Of a DNA stretch of 64,000 bases, positions 33,601-45,559 are shown piece by piece. The notes under the pieces are model-generated. The model was not told the origin of the DNA, did no database searches, and worked only from the letters and a program-made list of their open reading frames with translations. A program made the position numbers and the translations under genes. This DNA comes from Guadua angustifolia (taxonomy: Eukaryota > Streptophyta > Magnoliopsida > Poales > Poaceae). The stretch spans positions 25,018,114 through 25,082,113 of the forward strand of contig CM070502.1 in assembly GCA_036346375.1 (NCBI GenBank), given 5' to 3'. The first letter of the stretch is position 1, and every line of letters begins with the position of its first letter.

Positions 33601-33648
33601 GAATGTAAGAACTCACAATTGATAATCCATGCGTAGTTGTGGCTAAGG

Positions 33649-34194
33649 TTAGGTGCGTGATAACCAGCCAAAAGATGAAAAGAGTTTAGTGATAGCATTT
33701 TGCTTTGCTTTTTAATGTGCAAATGCTTTGTGAAGTGACATGAATTTTAGCAATGAATATACAACAACTTGCTTTTGCTGCTATTTGTGACCATGGAGGG
33801 TTTCATGGGATCATCTGAATGGAATTGTTTTTTTTTAATTTCTTTTGGCATTATATAGTTGGAAAACATAAATGTGTAATGCTTGATTATGTTTGTCAAA
33901 CAGCTTCTGAACCAGCCACCACTCTTTTTTTTTAGAAGGGATTCCCCCCTCACCGATTTCATTTAAAGAAACCAATACAAGCTACAAAGTTCTGAAAGAA
34001 AGAGAAAAAAAACCATAGATAAGTACTACGTGGGCCAACACAAGCACCACAGATTAGAAACTAAATAACTAATGCCAAGCTAAAATTACTAGCCAGTACC
34101 ACGGCAGTTTTTGGCAAACATCTAGCTAAAACCCCAAAAAAAAAACCACTGATCTGCTGCATTATGTGTTTTTGTCATCAGGACATGATGTGTC
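33649..34194. repeat. Downstream duplication block, copy 2
   Basis: Second copy of 32931-33433, with its A run (T on the plus strand) at 33926-33933 and small indels. The 215 bases between the copies are unique. Confidence 0.88.
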
Positions 34195-34372
34195 GGTTCC
34201 GCCGCTCCTCGCCACATGTCCCGCCGTCCCTGGGGTCCTCGGCGCGCCCCCTGCACTCGGTTCGTCCCCGACCCCAAGTCTCGCCACCACCGTCCGCCCA
34301 TCCTGCCGCCGTCCCTCTCCGCCTGCTCCGCCGTCTTTACAGATCTACGCCTCTACTCCTAGATCAAGAGGT
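34195..34372 (+). other. GC-rich exon-like fragment ending at a GT donor
   Basis: An abrupt rise in GC directly at the end of duplication copy 2. The sequence has TCCGCC/CCGTCC words typical of grass 5' exons and ends AGATCAAGAG followed by GTAGGTGATG, a good splice donor. No downstream partner exon or known domain was seen. It is probably a stray first exon or untranslated leader. Confidence 0.35.
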
Positions 34373-35540
34373 AGGTGATGGTCTGTTGATTAATCTGCTG
34401 TTCTTCATTACAAAGTAGATGCAATCGTGCTTATGAAAATTGTAAAGAGGAAATGTCAGATTGGTTTTTGATAGATTTCAGTACGAAAATTGTAAAGAGG
34501 AAATGCTTATGAAAATTGATGTTATGGTTTTTGGTGGCATTCATGCCAGATTGGTAATATAACATATTTCTTTGCAAAGTTTCGAGGAATTGTAGGATAT
34601 CTGATAGACGGATAGTCTTGCATCAATAGATCTTTTGAAGTTCGCAAGTTTGAACTTATTGTAAGCATTTTATTTCTACAATGTCTGCATTGCTATTTTG
34701 TTACTAGATCTTATGTTATACACAGTGTCTTATCATCCGGTGCACTTACTATGCCAGCACTTAACCGTTATTTGAGCTTGTCCGTTTATTTTACGAACAA
34801 GTAAAACTAGAACTAGTACTTTTCCACTGCTACTATGTTGGAATAATTCTCTTTTCGCTGTTGAAATGGTATCCTTTCAACCGCATCAATTTTTGTATTT
34901 TTATTCTCAACATTCTTAACCCTATTTACGTATCATTCTATGTTTCGAAACTTATCATGTGTACCGTTTAAATTTAGTGTACTTTTGCTACTTTGTTGAA
35001 CTGTCTGATAAAATGACTTATTAGACTGCGATAATCTTGTTATATGTTAAACTTATATGGTTGGTTAATCAGTATTATATGTTTGCTTTATACAACATCT
35101 GTTTCCGCGTGTTATTCGACAAAAAATATTCGATATCGTATCGATTTCGCTCCGTATTCGATTCGAATCTATGACCGATATTATCCACACCGTATTCGTA
35201 TCCGATATTACCCGAATCCGATAAAAAATATGTTTTTAGAATATAAAAAAAATGACATCTAACCGAATCCGAACGTACACCGCTGGTGTTACTAGTCCTG
35301 CATGGAAACTTAGACCACCGGTTTTCATATGCTGCCGAGAAAACTCACCGAATCGAGGCACGGCCACCGCGCAGCGGACCATTGGCTTTACCTCGCTCGA
35401 CCAACTCCGTGGCGGCCTTCGGCGAAGGAGGCGGCGGCGAGGTCGGCGCGGGACGGCACGGGCCACGGCAGGACCTGGACGCGCGGGCGCACGTGGCGAG
35501 CTGCCGAACTGGAACCGACGACGCTCTGAGTGTGGCCGTT
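34373..35540. other. No gene recognised
   Basis: Mostly AT-rich. 35110-35240 is a run of CGATATCG/CCGATATT/GAATCCGA words like those inside hAT-type elements, but no termini were found. 35280-35540 is GC-rich, open on both strands, without a known domain. Confidence 0.35.
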
Positions 35541-35550
35541 AGCTGCCTGC

Positions 35551-35996
35551 GAATTTTTTTTATTTAATATTTATTTTAAATCTTTTTTCAAAACTAATCG
35601 ACGGAATTTAAAAATTGCAAAAATACATGCCTGTCGCCCCATACTAGGGCGATAGGTGCCTGACCTAATGGCGAAATTCGAAAGTTTAACGGAAGAACTA
35701 AAAAAAATTTTAAAAACGCACCAGACGATAGGTACATGCTACAGTCACTCGCGCCAGCAGTGCTACATCACTGCTACAGTACCCATCGCCTGGTGTTTGG
35801 ACGATTGGTGCTTTTTTTAAAAAATTTTATCACTGCCATTAAACTTTCGAGTTTCGCCGTTAGATCAGGCACCTGTCGCTCCAGTATGGGGCGATCGCCC
35901 CGTACTGGGGCGACAGACGTGTATTTTTGCAATTTTTAAATTCCGTCGATTAGTTTTAAAAAAAGATTTAAAATAAATATTAAATAAAAAAAATTC
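35551..35996. mobile_element. Fold-back non-autonomous MULE
   Basis: 446 bp flanked by a perfect 10-bp duplication AGCTGCCTGC (35541-35550 and 35997-36006). The two arms are inverted repeats of roughly 190 bp each around a loop of about 60 bp. The outer part (GAATTTTTTTTATTTAATAT ending CTGTCGCCCC) and its reverse match the end of the MULE at 10000-10119. There is no coding sequence. The 9-11-bp duplication and long arms are typical of MULEs. Confidence 0.88.
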
Positions 35997-36006
35997 AGCT
36001 GCCTGC

Positions 36007-36685
36007 AGCCTTTGGGCTCGTGACGCACGGATCCATGTCGTTTGGGCCGATGCATTTGCATGGGCCTCTCGCTGCTTCATGGGCCTCAGAGATCGAGGCC
36101 TTCCTAATTTCCAGGTAACCTGACGTCCACCAAAAAGAAAGAAAAAAAAAAAGAGAAGAAAGCAATCAGTAGTAGACAGTAGGTACCAACCGGGTCTTCG
36201 TCAAAAAAGCTTCGGGCTATCATTAGGCATCTATCGTATGATTGTCCTTTTCAGCTGATTACATTTTAGACTGCCCGGGCAACATGATGTCATGATGTAT
36301 GGTCTCGTGTTAAACTTTTGCAGGATGCGCTCAAGAACGTATATAATAATATAATATCAGTTGTCTATATATGTTTTGCTATAAAAGTTTTTTGCTGATA
36401 TTGAAAAGAAAAGGTGGAGAGAGAATATAGCTATCTCTTTGAGAAAAGATGACCATATAGACAATATAAAAAACCATTATATGAGTTATTGTCTATAATA
36501 ACACTATTTTATACCATAATCAAAATATTATAGAATTTCATAGAGACAATATTAATATACCATCTATTGTAGAAGTTGTTTTTAGTTTTATCTTTAAATA
36601 AAATGGTAGAATATACAGACAGTAGTCGTTCTACTATTGTACATACTCTAATTAATTTAGCTGTGTTCAAGAGAAGGTACCTGGG
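36007..36685. other. No gene seen; AT-rich
   Basis: A GC-richer start (36007-36110), then AT-rich sequence. The ATATAGACAATAT and ATTGTCTATAATAA words at 36450-36500 are loosely inverted, suggesting an old MITE without clear ends. Confidence 0.35.
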
Positions 36686-36861
36686 TATTGTTATAACTTA
36701 CAAGCAATCTACATGAAGATTAACCTTATATGGTATATTTGAGGGCACTTAGACTTCACACCTTATGGCTTGTTATTGTTATAACTTACAAGCAATCTAC
36801 ATGAAGATTAACCTTATATGGTATATTTGAGGGAACTTAGACTTCACACCTTATGGCTTGT
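36686..36861. repeat. 88-bp tandem duplication, nearly identical
   Basis: Copies 36686-36773 and 36774-36861 differ at one visible position (GGGCACTT against GGGAACTT). Both start TATTGTTATAACTTACAAGC. Confidence 0.95.
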
Positions 36862-37538
36862 TTACAATGGCGAATGCATGAACTATCAACCACAATAGAC
36901 AATACTTTGCTCAATCAGTATAACAAACATCAACATAGCAACCAATTTAACATGGTACGCTTTAGTTAAACTGAAAAATTTTCACGTGCTACATAAAAAA
37001 TTCGATGATGAAGAACAGTTTTTAGCAAAAAAATGAGGTCTTTACTTAACCCGTGTAAATTGGGGCCAAGCATAATTTTATCAACTATTTATTTTTTAAC
37101 ACCAAAAGCAAGTATTTTAAGACAATATTCTTGTGTTATGCGATCGTAAACGTCTATGAAAAATGGTCACTTTTTTAGCTAAGTAATTACCCACTTCCAG
37201 ATGATTTGTGCAAATAATTCCATTTGATATTCATTGCCCACCATACAGAAGAAAAAACATTTTTCTATTGAGCTTAAATGGCACTTTCGCATTTGTAAAA
37301 ATGGTAAATGATGAGTAAACATGGACGTATTTCATAATACGTTTCTCTAAAAAATATGCATCTAAGTAACTAATCTCACTAATCTGATTCAGACTATTTT
37401 GCCTAAGTAACCATTCCCACGCACGGTCGACGCGGCTTTAACAACCGATCAAGTTGACACCACGACAACTGCCGTTACATGCTGGATGGGGGACATTTTA
37501 CAGTGTACTAGTAGAAGTGAGTACTGAGTACTTCCGGC
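36862..37538. other. No gene seen
   Basis: AT-rich spacer, no frame or element recognised. Confidence 0.4.
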
Positions 37539-38405
37539 TAGAGATGGCAGTTTTATCTATAGATTTGGATACCTATGGATATCTGATCTTATAAGAGTGG
37601 ATACAGGTAGCACTTCAAACCTATGAGTTTTCGGATTTGGGTATTTGATAAGGACACAAAATGGGTGTTGGCGTCGATTTGAATTTACAGGTACCCGAAG
37701 GGTATCTTATGGCATGTGGACCCCACTTTTTATAAAATATATATATTAGAAAATTGAAACTGTAACTACCTAAATGAGAGGCTAAGACACACATAAGATT
37801 TTAAAAAGCAATAATATGTTCAGTGTTCTGAATTTGTTTTGCACATATCATGCTCTGAATTTGTTGTGTATATATCATGCTCTTTCTTTTAGACGATACT
37901 CTATTATATGTTGGTATCTCTACTATCATTGTAGTCATAAGTGTTAAGTGTATGCTATATGACTGAGTTAAATGCAGGTCAATTGAGTTTCCTATCTTAT
38001 CTTAGTCATTGAATAAACTTACATATCACTATCCCACATTTTACTCTAATGTTTATCATCTTATTTATCGAAACCAAATACAATATTTATGAAAACACTA
38101 TGGAATGATGTAGTATTTGTCATCAAATATCTTATATGTACTCACTTGAACTTGTAGTATTATTAGTCACCTATAGGCCATTATAATGTGCTGATTAATA
38201 AAATAAACTGGAGTATCATTGGTCACATATAATCTATGTTAACTGTCTGTTTTCAACACAACCTACTACCATAGGTACCCATTGGGTTTGTGTATGAACA
38301 TAGATCTATGCTCGATAAGTCTAGTGAGTTTGGGTGGACGGTATGATTTTGGGTTTGGGTGGATGGCAGTCGTACCCATAGGTACCCACTCGATTGCTAT
38401 CCCTA
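37539..38405. mobile_element. hAT-like non-autonomous element, second copy type
   Basis: It begins TAGAGATGGCA and ends GATTGCTATCCCTA, inverted ends of the hAT type. GGTACCC and GGGTA words lie inside each end (37690-37705, 38270-38390), with an AT-rich centre. The flanking 8 bases (CTTCCGGC and CCTCGACA) do not match well, so the boundaries are tentative. Confidence 0.55.
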
Positions 38406-39420
38406 CCTCGACAGAGTTCACAATATCGCTATCGCGATCGACCATATTGAGATTTTCGAAAATTGAAGGGTTTCAAAATCAAACTTTTGAAGAAAAATAA
38501 AAGAAATTCAATTTTCACCGGTAATCGCTCGATATGCCTCGATAATCGACTAAATTTTTGTGAACTTGACTTCTTTGGCGATCGATTTTGTGAGTGATTT
38601 TCGCTTGATATTTATTAAAAATCGAGCGATATTAAACGTTATCGTGATATTTACGTCGCACAAATTTTTTGAAAATTTTGATTTTTTATTTTTTTAAAAT
38701 TTTAAAAGTTTATCAACTGGTATACCGTCTCAATACAGTTGATAATTATTGACGATATTGCGAACACGGCCTCCGGAGTCCGGAATCTATTAATGGATTC
38801 TTGATAATGTGCCGATGAGAATCCGAAATGGTCATTCTTACACATACGGTAAGGAACGAGTGCTAGTTTTAATTCATTAAGTGATACGACGGCCCCACGT
38901 CCGTGGGACCCACAAGTCAGTTATATACGTTATTTATAGTAGTGGTATCTTTGAACACACCGGTAAGGGATAACGGCGTCTGGCGACGAACGGACGGCGC
39001 CGTCACGCGGGGACAGATAAAAGACCGCGCGTCTCCTCCTCGATACGGTCGCGAAGAAAAGCTGGAGATATTTCTAAGAGGAGTGCCTCACAGCTCATTC
39101 GTCGAGGTAAAATCCCCATGCTTTCCTCTCCATTTCCTTTGTAATCGCTGGTATTCTGCTCGATGCTTCGGTTTCGTCGGATATCCCGGGTATAATGCTT
39201 CGTTTTGACCCAAGAATCGCTCGAATCCGCCTGGATTTGACCCCGGTTCAGCCCCCACCGAAATTTCTAGGGTTGAAGCCCTTGTTTTTCCTCCAATCCG
39301 TTTGATTTGCGGTATAATTTGGGTCCTTTTGAAGATTTGTAGGGTTTTTTTGGATTACAGTGCCCGAAATCCTGCCAAAGTTTGGTCTTTTGGGCGTGAA
39401 AATTTGGGTGATTTGCTCGA
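38406..39420. other. Promoter and probable 5' untranslated region of the RING-CH gene
   Basis: The last 350 bases are GC-balanced and pyrimidine-rich, typical of a plant 5' leader. A GAGGTAAAATCCCC donor at about 39105 and a GATTACAG acceptor at about 39360 could frame a leader intron. Further upstream, 38406-38900 is AT-rich with ATCGCTATCGCGATCG-like words. Confidence 0.4.
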
Positions 39421-42371
39421 ATGGGGGATCATCTTGCGGTGGATGTTGGGGGGCTCGTGGCGTCCCTGGCCGGGTCCGGCGAGCAGGAAGTGGCGTCGCT
39501 GATTGGGATGGTGGAGTGCCGCATTTGCCAGGAGGAGGACCAGGCCAAGAACCTCGAGAGCCCCTGCGCTTGCAGCGGCAGCCTCAAGGTACGTGCTTTC
39601 TTCTTCCCAACCAAGCAGTTTTGGTTACATCGATATCATTACTATTGTTATCCTCCATTTCATCCCATTAATGTTGATAGATAATGGATTGGGACTATGT
39701 GCTATGTGATACGTGCACAAGACATGCATTGAGACTTAAATCCTGAAGCTCTGCTAGGAAAATTACCTTAGCAGTTGGACTACAATCTGATTGGAACCTC
39801 ATGTCCCATTAAAGAGTTAGTATTACTCTATGTGACGTGACTTTTAGACGCCTCTATATGTTAGGTGGCTCTTCAGTGTGTGTGATATAATCTTGTTTGG
39901 TGATGTGGCTCTTGATATTTTCAGGAAAAGTTGATCTGTAAAGTGACGCTAGTATGAATGAATAGTTGCATGCCGGGTAAACATCGTTGTTGCTTAAAGA
40001 GTGGGGCATGCTTTTTGCTTGCTGGTAGCTACTTGCAACAATCTTATAGATAAAGTCATAAGGGCTTATTATCCTATGCATATTGCCTTCAACTGAAGAC
40101 GCTAAAGTCATTGTCATTGTTTACAAGTGTTCTAACTGCTTACCAAAACTTACCTTGATACTAGCATTTTATATGATAGTAATAGTTTGTATTTGCAAGT
40201 AGTATTCCATTGCCACATTGCTTATAATCACATGTGTGTGCTAAGTGTTATTCTACGTCATTCTATTACACAGTATGCTCACAGGGAATGTGTACAACGA
40301 TGGTGCAACGAGAAAGGAGACATAATATGTGAAATCTGCCATGAGGTAAGCAGTTGTTTTTTCGTTAGTTCCACTTGTGGCATAATGACACTAGTGCATG
40401 TCCTGTTCTTTCTTCCCTTTTATTTTCTTCAAAAAAGTTTTAGCAGACTGAATAAGTGTTTCGTTTTTGCCTTTTCTTACGCACCATGTTCCTAGGTTTC
40501 ATTCACCTATTGGTTGAACATCTGAACTTTTCAGGCAGCACTAGAACCTACCATTGATAAAAGAGGATCATGCATCTGCATCATAATTCAAGCTAAACAT
40601 ATTTGGCTTAGAAGAATTGTGATAGTTCCATAATTTATTATGCATTAAGCTGACACCTTATGCTGAAGTATGCTGCCTCTGCAGTAGTATTCAGTATTCA
40701 TGTTTACTTGTGGATTTATCTATAGACTTTAAAAAAAAAAAATCAGATTATGAGCTTTTATTCTCTGTTGTTCAGTCGTACAAGCCTGGTTACACTGCCC
40801 CACCCCAGGTACATCATGATGAGACTGCCATAGAGATAAGGTTAGTTATCTTTGTACATGAAACTAAATATTCTATTCTATTCTGGCGTTTATGCGAATA
40901 ATTCTGAGCGATTAGCAAAGTTTTTTTATTTCTAAAGCATTAAGTTCTTTTTATTGCTCATGTGTGCATTTTTGTGGTTTCTCTAGCAGTGGAGATTGGT
41001 CCTTCTCTGGCAATCGTTTGGATTTACATGATCCTAGAATCTTGGCTATGGCTGCTGCTCAACACCGTTTACTTGAAGATGAGTATGACGGATATACTGC
41101 AACAAACAACAACACTGCTGCCTTTTGCCGCTCCATATTTCTGATTGTAAGTTGTAGTTTATATTCTACAAAGGTGCACTCTTTTATCTTGTATTACTCT
41201 AAATTTGGAATCATAGAAAGATCAAATCTCGTCTATGCAATCGAGTCCCTGCACCTGTCCTTACCTTTTCAACCCAAACAACTCACACAACTCTTCTTGT
41301 TGCTTCTTTCTTATCATAAGTTCAATATATCCTTCCCCCTTTTTTTTTTATGTTGCCATTTCCAGTTGCCACCATGTAATATTGGATAATAGTTGATGTG
41401 CTGCAGCTTTGTCTATCCAGCTAATGGCTCTTCTGCTCTTGAGGCACACGTTGACTATTACTAGTAGTGATGATGAAGATGATGCGTCGGCTATTTTTTC
41501 GGTAAGTGAGATTTTTTAAAATGCACTGTTTTATATGTTGTATATATTTGTGTGCACGTACAGTTTACTAATTGTTGATCTTTGGCAGCTATTTCTTTTG
41601 AGGGCAGCTGGATTTCTGCTGCCATGCTACATCATGGCTTGGGCTATTAGTATTATGCAGCGTCAAAGACAACGACAGGTTAGTGACTTATGGAAATGTT
41701 TTTGTTCTTTATGTAGTATAATACTCTCAGGTTGGCAAAACTTTCCACAAAATTATTTAGACCTTGTTATCTTTTTTTGCTTTTCAAGATATCGAACAGC
41801 CTGTCTAAAATGTTAAAAGCAACCAAAGATTCAAATTGTATAAATATATATTTGGAAAATCATGTGGGCAAGTAATTACTGTTCCATTTGCCTGCAAACA
41901 TGCCCTACAGGCTACAGCCCTAGTTTCGACTTGTGAGTCGGGACAGCTGCAGTTTATCCTTACTGGGCAAACATTATGTTGCTTTGCTATGTCATAAAAT
42001 TAAATACCTAGGCTGGTTTGTTTTTCAGTAGCTCAATACCCATCAATATTTTAGGTTGGAATCGCCCTTTTTCATTCCAATCGTCAAAACAGTTATTTGC
42101 AGACAATTTTTTCTTGTTAATTTAAGCATTCTGTATCATAGGGTTTATCCCTATTCCTTTCTCTAGCTATTAACGGTTTACATTCTTTACTCTGATGAAT
42201 TAGGAAGAAGAAATGCTATTACCGACAGAAGTGGCAATCATTCTCCACAGAAATGGAAGGGCGATGCAATTCGCAGTAGCACCAGAATCTCCTGCCTCAC
42301 CTCATGCGGAACCACACCAATATAATTCGTCAGCAACAGGCGCATCTCGTGAGGGCATACCAGATACCTGA
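39421..42371 (+). CDS. RING-CH (MARCH-type) membrane E3 ubiquitin ligase, 7 exons
   Basis: Exons: 39421-39588, 40274-40345, 40776-40840, 40987-41146, 41421-41501, 41589-41678, 42204-42371. All have GT donors and AG acceptors, phases agree, and the joined frame is 804 nt, 267 aa. Exons 1-2 give the C4HC3 RING-CH finger with ligands C33, C36, C49, C51, H59, C62, C75, C78, which recruits a ubiquitin-conjugating enzyme. GYTAPP and the DPRILAMAAAQHRLL block (DUF3675) follow, as in plant family members. Two membrane segments are near residues 147-167 and 180-203, so it should sit in an endomembrane and ubiquitinate neighbouring proteins. Exon 4 starts at a TAGCAG tandem acceptor that could add or drop one Ser. 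Substrates are unknown. The exon 5 acceptor at 41420 was chosen because the CAG at 41406 leads to a stop. Confidence 0.93.
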
Positions 42372-42556
42372 CCCTTCAGCATCTGTGGTTAAGGTGAAAC
42401 TCCGAACCTGTTGCCTCGGCCACTTTCACTCTTTCAGTGGCCATGTTGCGGTAAAAGTGTTGTGCCTTTCTTTGGGATTGTATAAACGTTGCAACTGAGC
42501 TTCAATGTTTCTGTGACGGGCTTTCAGCATCCTCTGTACATAAAGAGCTTTCTTGC

Positions 42557-42562
42557 AATAAA
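42557..42562 (+). terminator. Polyadenylation signal AATAAA of the RING-CH gene
   Basis: AATAAA 186 bases after the stop codon, in T/A-rich DNA. A reasonable distance for a plant 3' untranslated region. Confidence 0.55.
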
Positions 42563-42798
42563 TGAATATAAAGCTGAATTAAAAGAAAGTATCGAGTTGT
42601 CCTAACTGCGAAAGACTTGACGCATGCTGTGTTCCGAACAGCTACTCTTCTAGACAAACGGACCTTGCGGTGCCCCAGTTTTTTTCTTATCTGTTGCTCT
42701 GACCGTTAAGAGATTTTTTTTGTTCGTCTGTGTTTATTAACTAGTACATTCATGCTTCCATAGGATTTAAGGCATTGTAAGGTTTAGAAGTTTATCTA

Positions 42799-43093
42799 CT
42801 CCCTCCGTTTTTTTAAACTTGACACCTTTGACTTTCACCGGTCAAATTTGATGCTCATTTTTTTGTTACGTCCTATAATCCCTATGTTAAACTTTGTAAA
42901 GTTTGATAACTAATATATTTAAAACTACGTAGATTTGCTACATGAAAACTATACCATAAGATTTGTCTTAAAAATATTTTCATAATATCATATTTTATTA
43001 CTATATAATAAGATAAAATTACAAAAATTAAAAGGTTAGACATCTTGGAGACTATGAGAAGTCAAAACGTCATTTAAAAAAGAACAAAGGAAT
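42799..43093. mobile_element. Stowaway-like (Tc1/mariner) MITE
   Basis: It starts CTCCCTCCGTTTTTTT after TA and ends near AACAAAGGAAT before TA, a decayed inverse of the start. About 295 bp, AT-rich, with the TTGACTTTCACCGGTCAAA block usual in these grass elements. It lies about 430 bp behind the RING-CH stop. Confidence 0.75.
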
Positions 43094-43181
43094 TACCAAA
43101 TTTGTTAATATGTGAGCAAAAATATACTACTAAATATGTAGATTGGATGTATTAAAATGGTATTGTTAATTTTTTTTAAAA

Positions 43182-43365
43182 AAAACATCGTAATGTTATA
43201 CTTCCACATATTTCATAAATATATTAATATAAACTTAACAGTCGAAGTTTAATTTTGAAGACCGTAAACCATTAAGAGTGCAATTATTTTAAGACAGTAA
43301 TTGTGAAGACAAGTTTAATTTTGAAGACCGTAAACCATTAAAAAAAAACATCGTAATGTTATACA
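43182..43365. repeat. Short local duplications
   Basis: AGTTTAATTTTGAAGACCGT occurs at about 43247 and 43311. AACATCGTAATGTTATAC occurs at about 43187 and 43346. The nested arrangement suggests two small duplication events. Confidence 0.75.
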
Positions 43366-43849
43366 TGAGCGATGTCTGCCAGCGATAGTCCTCTTCCTCT
43401 GGCATGATCCATACTTTGTGATGTCGTGTTTTATTACGGTGGTCTAGATATATACCTAGATATACGTTCTGAGCAACCACCCGTCACAACTGTCAAAGAT
43501 GGCCGCTTAGTACAAGGCAAGATTTCAAATTTTATTTTCGGATCACATTTTGGGTGGTTGAAATTCGAAATTTCAGCGAGATCAAAATCTGGACAAAATT
43601 TAAAAACCAAACTTCAAATTTGGTATTTTTGAGGAACACTAAACCGAAATTTTGGTCGAAATCACCTAAATTTCGGCGAAATTTCGATGGTTTTCAACCC
43701 CTTGTGAAATTGTCTCTGGAGGCCAAAAAAATTGGGAAGAAATATGAAAAAAAAGATCATACAAGTATTTATCTACATCTTCTATCTATTTGAATGCAAA
43801 ATATTAAGTATTTGCACATAAAATTCCCAAGTTAGGGTTTAGCGATTAG
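43366..43849. other. No gene seen
   Basis: A/T-rich with repeated AAATTTCG/CGAAATTT words; short plus-strand frames look like chance. Confidence 0.4.
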
Positions 43850-44075
43850 GCTAAAATACAATTTAAAGCTAAAATACATCATTTAAGGTCAAAATCTCAG
43901 TTAAGGTTTAGGGTTTAGGCCGAAATACAAATTATAGCCAAAATACATTATTTAAGGCCGAAATCCAAATTAGAGTTTAGGCCAAAATACAATTTAAGGC
44001 CGAAATTCAAGTTAGAGTTTAGGCAGAAATGCATCATTTAATGGCTGAAATTTAAGTTAGGGTTTAGGGTTGAGT
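43850..44075. repeat. Degenerate tandem repeat with telomere-like words
   Basis: About five units of 40-60 bases of the type AAAATACAATTTAAGGCCGAAAT...TTAGGGTTTAGG. The GGTTTAGGGTTTAGG word at about 43905 matches two plant telomere units, but there is no longer telomeric run. Confidence 0.65.
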
Positions 44076-44744
44076 TTACATAATTTCTATATGTATTTTT
44101 ATTTAAACTTTTCACATGTATTCCACATCAAAGGATATAATTCTCCACAAAAAAATTAGTGCACAATCTATTCGAAAAACATCAAAACTGATCAAAAAAT
44201 ATGAAATCTTGGCAATTTAATTACCGAATAACTGTAGCAACCATAATTTTAATTTTTTTTATTCCATTAAGATTTAGAATCTCAACCCTAGTTGAATCCG
44301 AAATTTTACCGAGATTTATCAAAATTTCGTTGAGATTTGGATCCCTATTCTAAGGCGCCAGATTTCACAAGTACAAGCTATTAGAAAACTATATGTAATC
44401 AGTATTGAGGCGAGGGACATCATGCATGACGTACAGAATAGACTAAATTTCACAAGTAGATTTTAGAATTGACCGAATGACTGTTTCTTGTAATGGTTCT
44501 AATAGTGTAGCCTCACGCCTGAGTGAAACGGGAAATAGAGGACCAGAGGCTACTATATGAATCCACACTATCAAACCCATTACGAGGAATAGTCAATTAT
44601 AAAATCTTTAGTTTTGTGACTCTCCTAAAATCTATAATTTAGTAAATAGAAGCTAAAATATGCAATTTGAGATGTGCATCTATACTTTTCTTTTTGACAG
44701 TTGTATAAATATTAAAGCAAGAATAAAAGATAGATAGCGATTAC
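44076..44744. other. No gene seen
   Basis: AT-rich spacer without recognised element. Confidence 0.4.
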
Positions 44745-44747
44745 TTA

Positions 44748-45111
44748 GAGCAAGCCCAACCCACCCCTAAACTTCTCCCTATCCTAAATTATAAGGAGAA
44801 TTGGAAAAATGTAAGCTCCAACCCAACCCTTATAAGGAACCTCTATTTTAGAGAGACCCCTTCTCACGCCTACATCTAGGGGCTTTCTCCTTCCTCCTAC
44901 TATTTTCTTCAACATTTTTTTATTTGTTATTTCTATTTTTAGTAAATAATTCATGGGTGCAAAGTAATAATAATGTTTAGATAAATAATAGGGGCGAGTA
45001 ATAGGGAGTGTGGGTTGGAGACAAATTTGATATAGGGTGCCTCTAATTTTTACACCACCCCTAAATGAGTGATTTAAAGGAAAAATATAAGGGTTTGGGT
45101 TGGAGTTGCTC
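44748..45111. mobile_element. Tourist-like MITE
   Basis: 364 bp, ends GAGCAAGCCCAACCC and GGGTTGGAGTTGCTC (inverted, one or two mismatches), flanked by TTA (44745-44747 and 45112-45114). No coding capacity. A different family from the GAGCATCTCC elements at 16-20 kb. Confidence 0.85.
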
Positions 45112-45559
45112 TTACCCCTTCGTTTGCTTCAAAATTTGTGCAACTCGTATTAGGAGGGAAATATTGAAGCATTGCTAAGATAGTTTGTAAAAAAACTTAA
45201 ACTTTTGTGAAATTTACTCTCCAAATACCCCAAAACGCATCGATGAAAATGCGTTTGAAATATCTTGCGTAATGCAACTTTCACTGACGCTCGCCGCTAC
45301 CCTACAAAAAAATCGTAGCATAGAGTTACAAAACATCAAGCATCCACTTCGATGATTGCTTGTCCTTGACCTTCTGGATCTTCAAAACCTTTTTCACAAT
45401 CTGCTGCTCATCGACCAAGAAAGCTCGGATGATCCTGCAACCAATTTTCTCAGAGCACAAAAGGTCGCAAAAGATTAAACGAACGAAAGCAGTAGAGTAC
45501 ACACACCTTTCCCTCACTGCCGGACCGGATAGAACTCCACCATAAGGACGGTTGGCAGT

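Noticed and set aside
38700..38780. Possible further hAT or CACTA terminus near ATCGCTATCGCGATCG words
   Set aside because: No inverted partner and no duplication found.
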